NCBI GenBank assembly: GCA_934271655.1
Contig: CAKQRW010000033.1
Coordinates: 1 to 37,998, forward strand
Source: an uncultured Bacteroidaceae bacterium
GTDB lineage: Bacteria; Bacteroidota; Bacteroidia; Bacteroidales; Bacteroidaceae
Direction: 5' to 3'
DNA: 37,998 nucleotides
Shown here: piece after piece, positions 7,324-15,691 of the stretch
Layout of the letters: each line of letters opens with the position of its first letter
Numbering within the stretch: the stretch's first letter is position 1
Made by a program: the position numbers and the translations under genes
The notes under the pieces: generated by a model
Databases searched by the model: none
What the model was told of the DNA's origin: nothing
The model's input: the letters and a program-made list of their open reading frames with translations, nothing else

Positions 7324-7830
7324 TTACAAGAATAATGATTTTTTTTTGAGAATTTTTTCTTTGAGCGCAGCCCTCGCCCTGAACAGAGTCACTTTCACAT
7401 CTGATTCTGAGATATTTAATATCTGAGCAATCTCTTTGTAAGATTTTTCCTCTACATCCCTAAGTTGTATGACTGTGCGCTGTTTCTCAGACAGCGAATT
7501 GATGGAGTCCTCCATAAACGAGTGTGTCTCCCTTTTCATCATGCCCGCATCGGGAGCCGCCTGGGCTCCATCGGAGCAGTCGTGCTCTGCAGCATCAAGC
7601 GAGACCGTTTTGTTGGCCATCTTTTCCTTGCGGTCAATAGCAAGATTGCGGGCAGAAGCGACAGCGAAAGCCTGCATGTTGTCCACTTGGGAAAGTTCAC
7701 CGCGCTTCTGCCATAGTTTCAGCAAGGTGTCTTGCACGATGTCCTGCGCCTCGTCACGGTTGAGGACGATGCGTAATGCTGTGCGGAAGATGATATCTTT
7801 CAGCGGCAGAATATCGTGTTTGAAATCCAT
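7324..7830 (-). CDS. RNA polymerase ECF-type sigma factor
   Basis: A 168-residue sigma-70 family protein. Region 2 is seen in IIFRTALRIVLNRDEAQDIV followed by QDTLLKLWQKR (residues about 12-42), with NMQAFAVASARNLAIDRKEK after it. Region 4 is SLSEKQRTVIQLRDVEEKSY (from about residue 114) followed by KEIAQILNISESDVKVTLFR, a standard helix-turn-helix for the -35 element. Length and lack of region 3 fit the ECF group. The likely anti-sigma partner follows directly. What signal it answers is unknown; no TonB receptor gene is nearby, unlike many Bacteroidetes ECF pairs. Confidence 0.92.
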   Translation of the reverse strand: MDFKHDILPLKDIIFRTALRIVLNRDEAQDIVQDTLLKLWQKRGELSQVDNMQAFAVASARNLAIDRKEKMANKTVSLDAAEHDCSDGAQAAPDAGMMKRETHSFMEDSINSLSEKQRTVIQLRDVEEKSYKEIAQILNISESDVKVTLFRARAALKEKILKKKSLFL

Positions 7831-7858
7831 TGCTTTTTGTTATTTTTCGCGTCATGGC

Positions 7859-7950
7859 GCATTGTTCACACTCAGATGCCTGTATGCACCTTAACGCATT
7901 CTTTCATACCTTGGTGCCTGTATGCACCTGGCTGCATTGTTCACACTTAG
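7859..7950. repeat. Imperfect 37-38 bp tandem repeat
   Basis: GCATT...CATACC/CACACT units begin at 7859, 7896 and 7934 (periods 37 and 38), and TGCCTGTATGCACC recurs at 7877 and 7915. The array fills the space between the argB stop and the sigma factor start, so it lies in the region where the sigma promoter would be expected. Confidence 0.7.
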
Positions 7951-7967
7951 CTGCTTGCCATCCGTCA

Positions 7968-8762
7968 TCAAGAGATGACAGTGCCGTGATTGCCATCAAT
8001 AGCGTCAGCACGGGTGATTATGACCTGCTTCACACCATGGCTGATAGCTTCAAGCGCATTCTCTATCTTAGGAATCATTCCGCCGCTGACAACGCCGTCG
8101 GCCTTGAGTTGCCCGAAACTTTCCTTTGTGATGTGCGGAATGACCGAAGCCTCATCCTCGGGGTCAGCGAGCACACCTGCATGCTCAAAACTGTAGATGA
8201 GGGTGACATCATAGTATGGGGCAAGAGCCTTGGCCGTCTCGCCTGCTATGGTGTCGGCATTAGTGTTGAGCAGATGTCCCTGGCCGTCATGAGTGAGCGG
8301 AGCCATGACAGGCACCACGCCTTTGTCGACAAGAGCTGAGAGCATCTTGCCGTCACACTTGTCCACATCGCCCACAAAACCGAAATCTACTGTCTGCTCC
8401 GTGCCGTCTTCCATCGTCATCAGTTTGGGCGCACGCTTATGAGAGCGCATCACATTGACGTCAGCCCCAGTCAAGCCGAGAGCGTTGACTCCGCACGCCT
8501 GGAGGCGAGCCACTATGTTTTTGTTGACGAGGCCGCCATACACCATCGTGACCACGCTGAGCATTTTCTCGTCTGTGACACGTCGGCCACATACCATCAC
8601 ACTATCTATGCCCAATGAGGCAGCAACCTTTGTGGCAGAACGTCCTCCACCATGCACAAGCACCTTCAGACCCTCAATGGCTGAGAAATCCTTGAGAAGC
8701 TGCTGGAGGCTCGACTCGTCTTCCACGATTTTGCCTCCCACCTTTACTACTGTCAGTTTCAT
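7968..8762 (-). CDS. argB: Acetylglutamate (or succinylglutamate) kinase ArgB
   Basis: A 264-residue amino acid kinase catalysing the second step of arginine synthesis, ATP-dependent phosphorylation of N-acylglutamate. TVVKVGGKIVED (residues 4-15) is the ATP-binding lysine-glycine loop; VLVHGGGRSATKVAASLGI (from residue 35) is the substrate loop; LNTNADTIAGETAKAL (from about residue 165) is the conserved C-domain signature. Some Bacteroidales use N-succinyl rather than N-acetyl intermediates, so the substrate is not certain. It is the last gene of the leftward block, 99 bp after dpp4. Confidence 0.93.
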   Translation of the reverse strand: MKLTVVKVGGKIVEDESSLQQLLKDFSAIEGLKVLVHGGGRSATKVAASLGIDSVMVCGRRVTDEKMLSVVTMVYGGLVNKNIVARLQACGVNALGLTGADVNVMRSHKRAPKLMTMEDGTEQTVDFGFVGDVDKCDGKMLSALVDKGVVPVMAPLTHDGQGHLLNTNADTIAGETAKALAPYYDVTLIYSFEHAGVLADPEDEASVIPHITKESFGQLKADGVVSGGMIPKIENALEAISHGVKQVIITRADAIDGNHGTVIS

Positions 8763-8861
8763 CTCCTTGTCCGTTTATGTTCCGTTTATGTATTGTTTTT
8801 ATTATTCCAAAGTCTTTGGTTTGCCTCCTGGGTGGCAGTCACGCCCTGCGGTCTGGCATGC

Positions 8862-11057
8862 TCATTTCAGGTGATCATCAAAATAGCGGGTGATGACATT
8901 GTGCAGATGCACTCTGTCCGTTCCCATCATATTGTGTTCATCGCCCGGATAAGTGAACAAGTCAGGGTAAGTGCCGGCATCTATGCACGCTCTCACAAAC
9001 GACAGCGTGTGCTGCGGCACACATACAGGGTCATTGCCTCCATAGATGACCATGAGTCTTCCCTTCAGATTCTTAGCCTTGCCGAGGAGCGACACAGCGT
9101 CATATCCCTCAGGATTAGACTGTGGGGTGTCCATGTAGCGTTCACCATACATCACCTCATAGAATCGCCAGTCTATGACTGGTCCGCCAGCCACGCCCAC
9201 TTTGAACACATCTGGATAAGTGGTCATGAGGCTTGCCGTCATGAATCCTCCGAAGCTCCATCCGTGCACACCGAGCCTGTCGGCATCAACATATGGCAAA
9301 CTCTTCAGGAAGTCCACTCCCTTCATCTGGTCTTTCATCTCCTCCACTCCGAGATGGCGGAAGGTGGCCTGCTCAAAGTCGAGTCCGCGATGCTCGCTGC
9401 CCCTGTTGTCGAGGCAAAACATGACATATCCTCTCTGCGCCATCCACACATCCCATCCTCTCACGCCCCAATGGCGTGAAGCGTCGATGTTGTGTGCATG
9501 CGGTCCTCCGTAGACATACACCACTGCAGGATATTTCTTTGTCTCGTCAAAGTCGGGCGGCAACACAAGCCTGTAATAAATGTCTGTCACTCCATCGGCC
9601 GCCTTTATGCTGCCTGTCCTGATGTCTGGCACTTTATACGCATCCCATGGTTCTGCCGCGGTCAGCAGGTTTGTCTGCCTGCCTCCTTTCACAGCCACAA
9701 GGTCTATCTTGCGCGACACCTCAGGAGAGGAGTATCTGTCTGCCACATATGCTCCAGATTCAGATAGGCTTGCCTCATGCCATCCGCCAGTGTTGCCAAG
9801 CACCCTGCGCTTGCCCTGCATGCTGACAGCGAACACATTCTTCTGCAATGGGTTCAACTCGTTGGAGCTGTACACCACTGCGTGCTCTTCTGTGTTGAAG
9901 CCAAGCACATCCATCACCTCATACCTACCCTTAGTCAACTGCTTAAGCATCCTGCCCTTCACATCATACAGGTAGAGATGGTTGAAGCCGTCCCTTCGCG
10001 TCTGGTAGATGAACTTGCTACTGTCCCATGGCAAGAACTGTATAGGGTTGTTTGGCTCGAAATACTTGTCGTTATGCTCACGGAAGACGGTGCGCAGTTT
10101 CTCGCCTGTGACCGCATCATACTCATCGAGCGAGCCGTCTGTCTGGTCACGGTTCAGCTCTATGAGATATATCTTCTTGGCATCGGGCGACCAAGCTATG
10201 TTGGTGAAGTAGCGGTCTGTCGGGTCTCCAGCCTTCAGGTATACCGTCTTGTCCGCAGCCACATCATACACACCTACTGTGACCTTATGCATGGGTTCTC
10301 CTGCCATAGGATAAGCGTCTGGGGCAAGCGATGCACACACTGTAGGTGCGTTGCCGTTGGCCGCAGCCGATGGCACAGGCTTGCCGTCGGCTATCTGCGC
10401 CAGCGCCACCTGCGGATACTTGGTCACCATGCTCTGGTCCATACGGTAGAAAGCGAGGAGACTGCCGTCTGGGCTCCAGTATGTGCCCTTCTCTATTCCG
10501 AACTCATTGCGGTGCACCGCCTCGCCATAGACCACATCCATCGAACCGTCCTGACTCACCTGGCGACGCTTGCCGTCGGCTGTGAGCACATAGAGATTAT
10601 GGTTCAAGGTGTAGGCTGTGTTGCGTGAACAGGCGTTCCAGTCTTCGTTGGCGGCTCCCTGCTCAAGAGTCACATGCCACACCACTTTCTTCTGTGTCCA
10701 GTCCACCAGGCTGCGGTCGCCCGCCCATGGCACCAGCGCCAGGGTCTTGTCGGCATATGGGAAGGAAGCATAGTACAGGTGTTCAGGAGCCTTCAGTCCT
10801 GCACCCTGCATGGCTTGTTCCACTTGCTTGAGCGACACGAGCTGCGAGCTCTCTCCTGTCATGGATACTGAGAGGCATGCATCTGCGGTCTGCTCCACGC
10901 ACCTGTCGCCCCACCAGGTGTAGTACTTGTTTGCTGGCACAGAGTGCTCGTAGTATGTAGAACCTCCAGGCATGAGGTCGTCTATTGTGAAAGATTTCTT
11001 CTGAGCCATTGCGGGAAGCGCCATTAAGGCGAGCAAAGATAGAGTCGTTGTCTTCAT
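8862..11057 (-). CDS. Dipeptidyl peptidase IV (S9B family)
   Basis: A 731-residue exported serine peptidase that should release X-Pro and X-Ala dipeptides in the envelope. The first 18 residues (MKTTTLSLLALMALPAMA) are a signal peptide. A beta-propeller fills roughly residues 70-480. The alpha/beta-hydrolase domain carries HGWSFGGFM (S601), GGNDPVCVPQH (D676) and GDEHNM (H708); the spacing matches the catalytic triad of the Porphyromonas enzyme. Its start overlaps the folK stop (ATGA), so translation is coupled to folK. Placement of a peptide-uptake enzyme in a tRNA/folate operon is notable. Close relatives include prolyl tripeptidyl peptidases, which cannot be excluded without alignment. Confidence 0.9.
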   Translation of the reverse strand: MKTTTLSLLALMALPAMAQKKSFTIDDLMPGGSTYYEHSVPANKYYTWWGDRCVEQTADACLSVSMTGESSQLVSLKQVEQAMQGAGLKAPEHLYYASFPYADKTLALVPWAGDRSLVDWTQKKVVWHVTLEQGAANEDWNACSRNTAYTLNHNLYVLTADGKRRQVSQDGSMDVVYGEAVHRNEFGIEKGTYWSPDGSLLAFYRMDQSMVTKYPQVALAQIADGKPVPSAAANGNAPTVCASLAPDAYPMAGEPMHKVTVGVYDVAADKTVYLKAGDPTDRYFTNIAWSPDAKKIYLIELNRDQTDGSLDEYDAVTGEKLRTVFREHNDKYFEPNNPIQFLPWDSSKFIYQTRRDGFNHLYLYDVKGRMLKQLTKGRYEVMDVLGFNTEEHAVVYSSNELNPLQKNVFAVSMQGKRRVLGNTGGWHEASLSESGAYVADRYSSPEVSRKIDLVAVKGGRQTNLLTAAEPWDAYKVPDIRTGSIKAADGVTDIYYRLVLPPDFDETKKYPAVVYVYGGPHAHNIDASRHWGVRGWDVWMAQRGYVMFCLDNRGSEHRGLDFEQATFRHLGVEEMKDQMKGVDFLKSLPYVDADRLGVHGWSFGGFMTASLMTTYPDVFKVGVAGGPVIDWRFYEVMYGERYMDTPQSNPEGYDAVSLLGKAKNLKGRLMVIYGGNDPVCVPQHTLSFVRACIDAGTYPDLFTYPGDEHNMMGTDRVHLHNVITRYFDDHLK

Positions 11058-11461
11058 TTCATTATTTCTTTTAGTGGCACGAGCACGAAGTCGCGCTCAT
11101 GCATGTGCGGATGCGGTATAGTCAGTTCGGGGGTATCGACATGCAGGTCGTCATACAGAAGGATGTCGATGTCAATGATGCGGTCGTGATACTGTCCGCC
11201 AGCCGATTTGCCCTCACGTCCCATGTCGCGCTCAATCTCTTGTGTCTCATGCAGCAAGTCAAGCGGCTGCAGCGATGTCTCGCAGCATACAGCTGCATTG
11301 AGGAAGTCATTCTCGCTGCTGAAGCCCCATGGCTTGGTTGCCATGAAGGCGGACTGGCCACTCACGGGACCAATCCGCCTTTCTATCTCTTTGATGGCGA
11401 CCATAAGGTTGTGCTCCTTGTCACCAAGATTGGTTCCGAGAGAAAGGTAAACCTTATGCAT
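11054..11461 (-). CDS. folK: Hydroxymethyldihydropterin pyrophosphokinase FolK
   Basis: A 135-residue protein that transfers pyrophosphate from ATP to 6-hydroxymethyl-7,8-dihydropterin in folate synthesis. YLSLGTNLGDKEHNLMVAI (from residue 5) is the N-terminal signature, and HDRIIDIDILLYDD (from about residue 92) holds the magnesium-binding aspartates. TIPHPHMHERDFVLVPL is the typical end. It is shorter than the E. coli enzyme but complete across the motifs. Its ATG overlaps the queA stop by one base (TGATG) and its stop overlaps the dpp4 start. Confidence 0.95.
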   Translation of the reverse strand: MHKVYLSLGTNLGDKEHNLMVAIKEIERRIGPVSGQSAFMATKPWGFSSENDFLNAAVCCETSLQPLDLLHETQEIERDMGREGKSAGGQYHDRIIDIDILLYDDLHVDTPELTIPHPHMHERDFVLVPLKEIMK

Positions 11462-12543
11462 CAGTCTATTATAAGCATTGCGTCACCATAGGTGCCAAAC
11501 ATGTAATCGCCCTTGAGCGCTTCCTTGTAAGCCTGCATCACAGTGTCGTAGCCGCCAAACGCTGTCACCAGCATGAGCATGGTGGTGAGCGGCAACTGGA
11601 AATTGATGACAAACGCGTCTGCCACCGTAAAGTCATACGGAGGGAAAATGAACTTGTTGGTCCAGCCCTCAAACTCTTTCAGCATGCCCTCCGGACCTGC
11701 AGCTGTCTCCAGGGCTCTCAGCACGGTAGAGCCCACGGCGCACACCTTGTGCTCTGTCTCCTTGGCCCTGTTGACGATGTCGCACGCTTCCTTGTTGACA
11801 AACATCTGCTCTGAGTCATTCTTGTGCTTGGTGAGATCTTCCACATCGATGCTGCGGAAATTGCCCAGTCCGGCATGAAGAGTGATGAAAGCCTGGTTGA
11901 CACCCTTTATCTCCATGCGCTTCATCAGCTCACGTGAGAAATGCAGTCCTGTGGTAGGAGCTGTCACAGCTCCCTCATGGCGGGCATATATAGTCTGGAA
12001 ACGTTCATGGTCCTCTTCTTCCACAGGGCGGAGCGAGCGCAACTCATCTGGTATAGGTGCCTCGCCCAAGTCATATAGTCTCTGCTTGAACTCATCATGA
12101 GGTCCATCCACGAGGAAGCGCAATGTGCGTCCGCGCGAAGTGGTGTTGTCAATGACCTCCGCCACGATAGACTGGTCTGGGCCGAAATACAGTTTGTTGC
12201 CTATGCGTATCTTCCTTGCGGGGTCAACGAGCACGTCCCACAGACGCAGCGACTCGTTCAGCTCACGCAGCAGGAACACCTCGATGCGTGCGTTGGTCTT
12301 CTCCTTCTGGCCGTAGAGGCGCGCAGGAAACACCTTAGTGTCGTTGAAGACGAAGGCGTCGCCGTCGTCAAAATAGTCTAATATGTCCTTGAAGATACGG
12401 TGCTCTATCTCACCTGTCTTTCTGTGGACGACCATCAGTTTAGCCTCGTCCCTGTTATAGAGTTTTGTCTCTGGATTATACGAACGAGGATAGAGAGCTA
12501 TCTTCTCGCTTGGGAGCTTGAACTTAAATTGTGAAAGTTTCAT
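11461..12543 (-). CDS. queA: tRNA preQ1-34 S-adenosylmethionine ribosyltransferase-isomerase
   Basis: A 360-residue QueA, which builds epoxyqueuosine at the wobble position of GUN-anticodon tRNAs from preQ1 and S-adenosylmethionine. Family segments are MKLSQFKFKLPSEKIALYP at the start, FNDTKVFPARLYGQK (from about residue 67), VTAPTTGLHFSRELM (from about residue 193), THAGLG-like ITLHAGLGNFRSID, and FGGYDTVMQAYKEAL near the end. Length is normal for the family. It is translationally coupled to folK. Confidence 0.96.
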   Translation of the reverse strand: MKLSQFKFKLPSEKIALYPRSYNPETKLYNRDEAKLMVVHRKTGEIEHRIFKDILDYFDDGDAFVFNDTKVFPARLYGQKEKTNARIEVFLLRELNESLRLWDVLVDPARKIRIGNKLYFGPDQSIVAEVIDNTTSRGRTLRFLVDGPHDEFKQRLYDLGEAPIPDELRSLRPVEEEDHERFQTIYARHEGAVTAPTTGLHFSRELMKRMEIKGVNQAFITLHAGLGNFRSIDVEDLTKHKNDSEQMFVNKEACDIVNRAKETEHKVCAVGSTVLRALETAAGPEGMLKEFEGWTNKFIFPPYDFTVADAFVINFQLPLTTMLMLVTAFGGYDTVMQAYKEALKGDYMFGTYGDAMLIID

Positions 12544-12704
12544 AATCTGTTATCCTTTTTATCTTGGCTTGCGCCTTATTATACAATTGCAGTATGCAGC
12601 TGTGCCATGATGCGCTGTCAGCACCGGAGGCTCACAGGCAGGAGAATAGCCTGGCTCTATATACATATAGCGTGTCTGTCATGACAGCTACAATGAGCAG
12701 CCAC

Positions 12705-13499
12705 TTACTGAATGTCTTCCTGTTTCTCCAATGTCTGTGTGTCCAGCCACTCAGGGAATGTGCTTATGTCCATGCAGTCCTGGATTCTGTATTCACCGAT
12801 ACGCGTCCGCACCAGCCCAGTGAGATAGCCGCCCGAGCCGAGCGCCTCTCCGATGTCACGCGCCAAAGCCCTTATGTAAGTGCCCTTGCTGCACACCACC
12901 CTTATAGTCAGCGACAGGTGGTGCTCCGACAGATTGTCTCTCTGGTACTTGATGCGCTCGCGCTCATCAGCCTCTTCCGCATCGTCAGCTCCATTCTCCA
13001 CCTCCCCGAAATGGAGTATCTCCAGCTCATCTATCACAAGCACCTTAGGCTTGAGCTTCACCTCCTCACCCTGGCGGGCATACTTGAAGGCCCTCTTGCC
13101 GTCTACCTTCACAGCAGAGAATGTGGGAGGCACTTGCTCTATCCTGCCCACAAATCCCTTCAGTTTCTCTTCCACCAGTTCGCGCGTGATGTGTTCTGTG
13201 GGATAAGTGGCATCCTCAGCTGTCTCCATGTCAAACGAGGGAGTGGTGGCTCCCAGTTTGATGGTGGCTACATACTCCTTCGTATGCGCCTGCAGCTCGT
13301 CTATGCGCTTTGTGCTTTTGCCCGTGCATACGATGAGCACCCCTGTGGCCAGTGGGTCGAGTGTGCCAGCATGCCCCACCTTCAGCTTCTTCACGCCAAG
13401 TCGGTGGGAGAGTTCGCCACGCACCTTTGCCACAAGGTTGAACGAGGTCCATCTGTATGGTTTGTTGAACAATAGTATTTCTCCTGCTTGCGGATTCAT
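12705..13499 (-). CDS. truB: tRNA pseudouridine-55 synthase TruB
   Basis: A 264-residue pseudouridine synthase that makes the universally conserved T-loop pseudouridine. LLFNKPYRWTSFNLVAKVR and VGHAGTLDPLATGVLIV (D48 is the catalytic aspartate) are diagnostic. QVPPTFSAVKVDGKRAFKYA (from about residue 118) and VVCSKGTYIRALARDIG (from about residue 204) complete the core. An acidic insertion around residues 165-185 (ENGADDAEEADERER) is not part of the usual core. It follows uppP by 50 bp on the minus strand. The 161 bp before queA carry no gene; they include a 12 bp palindrome CTGTCATGACAG at about 12677. Confidence 0.96.
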   Translation of the reverse strand: MNPQAGEILLFNKPYRWTSFNLVAKVRGELSHRLGVKKLKVGHAGTLDPLATGVLIVCTGKSTKRIDELQAHTKEYVATIKLGATTPSFDMETAEDATYPTEHITRELVEEKLKGFVGRIEQVPPTFSAVKVDGKRAFKYARQGEEVKLKPKVLVIDELEILHFGEVENGADDAEEADERERIKYQRDNLSEHHLSLTIRVVCSKGTYIRALARDIGEALGSGGYLTGLVRTRIGEYRIQDCMDISTFPEWLDTQTLEKQEDIQ

Positions 13500-13549
13500 G
13501 CTTCTGTCGTTTTTACATTTATTCTGTTAAGTAGGTGTCCAGCCGCTCA

Positions 13550-14374
13550 TCACAGCACGAGCTGCCATACAAGCACAGCCACACCAGCGGCAGCGCAATA
13601 GACAGCGAACCATATCATCTTGCCTTTCTTCACGAGATTGATCATCAACTTGCAAGCAAGGCATCCTGTGACGAACGCAGCGACGAAACCGACGATGAGG
13701 GCCGACGGGTCTATGCCAGCCATGGCCTTTTCCATGCCCACCTCAAGCATGTCCTTCACGTCGAGCAGGGCCATGCCAAGTATCGGGGGGATAGCCATCA
13801 GGAATGAGAACTGCGCCAGCGTCTCCTTCTTGTTTCCGAGGATAAGTCCTGTGCCGATAGTAGAGCCAGAGCGCGAGAGTCCCGGCAGGGCGGCTATGGC
13901 CTGCGCCACACCTATGATGAGGGCATCCTTGACAGTGATGTGCTCTCTCGTGCGTGGTTTGGCGAAATAGCTGAAGCCCAGCAGCAGAGACGTGACGAGC
14001 AGGCAGCAGCCCACCACCACCAGTCCGCTGAAGGCCTGTTCGATGTAGTCCTTGAAGAACACGCCCACGATGCCGATAGGTATCATGGACACGATGATGT
14101 TGATGAAATATTTCTGCTCGTCATTGAGTTTGCCGCCATTGTGGCTGACAGGCTGGAACAGTCCGCTGAAGATCCACACAATCTCTTTCCACAGTATGAC
14201 GATGGTGGACAATACCGTTGCCACATGCACAGCCACTGTGAACGACATCACTTTCTCAGGATCTTCAACGCCAAGAAGTTCTCCTGCTATCGCCAGATGG
14301 CCAGAACTGCTGACAGGAAGATATTCTGTCAGTCCCTGGAATATGCCCATGATGAGCGCTTGCAACCAATCCAT
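13550..14374 (-). CDS. uppP: Undecaprenyl-diphosphatase UppP (BacA)
   Basis: A 274-residue membrane enzyme that dephosphorylates undecaprenyl pyrophosphate so the lipid carrier of peptidoglycan synthesis can be reused. The two active-site motifs are clear: QGLTEYLPVSSSGHLAI (residues 13-29, with E17, S22-24, H26) and ALPGLSRSGSTIGTG (residues 162-176, with R168). About eight hydrophobic segments are visible. It sits between the DUF3098 gene and truB, an order conserved in Bacteroidales. Confidence 0.96.
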   Translation of the reverse strand: MDWLQALIMGIFQGLTEYLPVSSSGHLAIAGELLGVEDPEKVMSFTVAVHVATVLSTIVILWKEIVWIFSGLFQPVSHNGGKLNDEQKYFINIIVSMIPIGIVGVFFKDYIEQAFSGLVVVGCCLLVTSLLLGFSYFAKPRTREHITVKDALIIGVAQAIAALPGLSRSGSTIGTGLILGNKKETLAQFSFLMAIPPILGMALLDVKDMLEVGMEKAMAGIDPSALIVGFVAAFVTGCLACKLMINLVKKGKMIWFAVYCAAAGVAVLVWQLVL

Positions 14375-14436
14375 AAGTATGTTTCCCTTATTTTTGTTAT
14401 TATTGCTTTTCTACGATGTTTTCCTGACTGCCATTT

Positions 14437-14724
14437 TCATGCAGTCTCGCCTGCAGCGTTTTCATTCTCCGCTACTGCGTCTTCGTTCTCCGTCACAGCC
14501 GCTTTGCTTGTTGACGCAGGCCACAGTATGGCCACAATCTCAAACAGGAAGCCAGCGAGGCAAACCATTGGCGCCACCTTGATGTGGAGGTCGCTGAATA
14601 TCTCCGGATTGAAAGCTTCCTCTGTTGAAGCGTCACCCGCCATGAGCATGAAGCCAATGACCACTACAGCAAAGCCTGCTATAAGCAGGATGTAGTTGAT
14701 TTTTGTAAAAGCGAAATTTCTCAT
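14437..14724 (-). CDS. DUF3098 family small membrane protein
   Basis: A 95-residue protein with two membrane helices: INYILLIAGFAVVVIGFMLM (residues 9-28) and about residues 47-68. Between them is GDASTEEAFNPEIFSDLHIK, in which the NPEIFS segment is typical of the DUF3098 family found between ftsX and uppP in Bacteroidetes. The last 25 residues are an acidic, alanine- and asparagine-rich tail. Function is unknown; its constant place beside ftsX suggests an envelope or division role. Confidence 0.8.
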   Translation of the reverse strand: MRNFAFTKINYILLIAGFAVVVIGFMLMAGDASTEEAFNPEIFSDLHIKVAPMVCLAGFLFEIVAILWPASTSKAAVTENEDAVAENENAAGETA

Positions 14725-14770
14725 TTTTCTGATATGTTTGATTTCATTTTTGGATACTCTCTCTTGCTGC

Positions 14771-14832
14771 CATCACGTGCAGCATCACAAGTGACATCAC
14801 AGGTAATGCCACCAAGCCACATCACAAGTAAT
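14771..14832. repeat. Short 12 bp repeat running over the ftsX stop codon
   Basis: CATCAC-led units begin at 14771, 14783, 14795 and 14820 (spacings 12, 12, 25). The last unit contains the ftsX stop codon on the minus strand, so the downstream copies look like duplications of the gene end. Confidence 0.55.
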
Positions 14833-15691
14833 AGAGGTCATTGCTCTTCATCCTCAAATATCTGTTGATGGACACGAGCGTGCAGGCGGCTGTGATGACA
14901 ATGCCGAAGAACAATACTGCCACAAACACCAGGGCCACTGCGGTGAGGTCTATTATGTTGGCTATCTGCGGCTCAAAGACATAGAGCCAGTAGATGCCGC
15001 CGAAAAGGATGCAGTCTGCTAATATGGCAGAAGCGACTCCCAGCACGAAACTCTGCGCCATGAAAGGTCGGCGTATGAAGTTCCAGCTGGCTCCCACCAG
15101 CTTCATGGTGTTGATCAGGAAGCGCTTGGAGAATATGGTCAGCCGCACCGTGTTGTTGATGAGCGCAAAGGAGATGTATGTGAACAAGGCCGCTATGATA
15201 AGCAGTATGATGCTTATCTTGCGTATGTTCTTGTTGACCGACTGCACCAAGTCCTTGGAATATATCACATCCACCACGTCGTGGTTGCTTCTGAGCTTGC
15301 TGACCGTAGCTGATATGCTGTCGGGGTTGGCATAGTCGGCGTTTATCTTCACCTCAAAGGATGCAGTGTACGGGTTCATGCCAATGAACTCTGTGGGGTC
15401 GATGCCCTGCTCCACTATCTCCTCGCGCAGGGCTTCTTCCTTGGAGATGTATTTCACCTCCTTGGAGTATGGTTCTGCCACAAGCTGCCGCTCAAAGGCC
15501 TTAATCTGAACGCTGTCCAGTTCGTCACTGATGAGCACGCTGACATTGATGTTCTCCTTCACGAACGTGGACAGGCTGTGCGCTGTGATGACGAACATGG
15601 CTATGATGCCGAGCAGCACCAGCACCAGTGTGGTGCTGATAGTCGGAGTGATGAACTGTGTGCTCAAGAAAGCGTATCTTCTTCTACTCAT
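14822..15691 (-). CDS. ftsX: Cell division permease-like protein FtsX
   Basis: A 289-residue FtsX. The topology is a cytoplasmic N-terminus, a first helix at about 18-38, a large extracellular domain (about 40-155) and three more helices near 158-180, 214-236 and 250-275. The extracellular domain holds VSVLISDELDSVQIKAFERQ, the usual first half of the ECD. WNFIRRPFMAQSFVLGV is the conserved loop before helix 3. With FtsE it normally controls peptidoglycan hydrolases at division; ftsE is not in this window. Its start overlaps the end of miaB by 8 bp. Confidence 0.93.
   Translation of the reverse strand: MSRRRYAFLSTQFITPTISTTLVLVLLGIIAMFVITAHSLSTFVKENINVSVLISDELDSVQIKAFERQLVAEPYSKEVKYISKEEALREEIVEQGIDPTEFIGMNPYTASFEVKINADYANPDSISATVSKLRSNHDVVDVIYSKDLVQSVNKNIRKISIILLIIAALFTYISFALINNTVRLTIFSKRFLINTMKLVGASWNFIRRPFMAQSFVLGVASAILADCILFGGIYWLYVFEPQIANIIDLTAVALVFVAVLFFGIVITAACTLVSINRYLRMKSNDLYYL

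Noticed and set aside
8808..8820. Palindrome CCAAAGTCTTTGG upstream of argB as an arginine-repressor operator
   Set aside because: Bases do not resemble an ARG box and one isolated palindrome this short is expected by chance.
8793..9479. A 228-codon open frame opposite the end of dpp4
   Set aside because: Antisense to the catalytic domain of dpp4; no support.
9777..10628. A 283-codon open frame on the plus strand opposite dpp4
   Set aside because: It lies wholly antisense to a clear dipeptidyl peptidase, has no promoter and reads as low-quality histidine- and arginine-rich protein; it is an effect of the codon usage of dpp4.
12564..13475. A 303-codon open frame on the plus strand opposite truB
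   Set aside because: Antisense to a full-length truB with intact motifs; no family resemblance.
13940..14695. A 251-codon open frame on the plus strand opposite uppP and DUF3098
   Set aside because: Covers two well-supported genes in antisense; no independent evidence.
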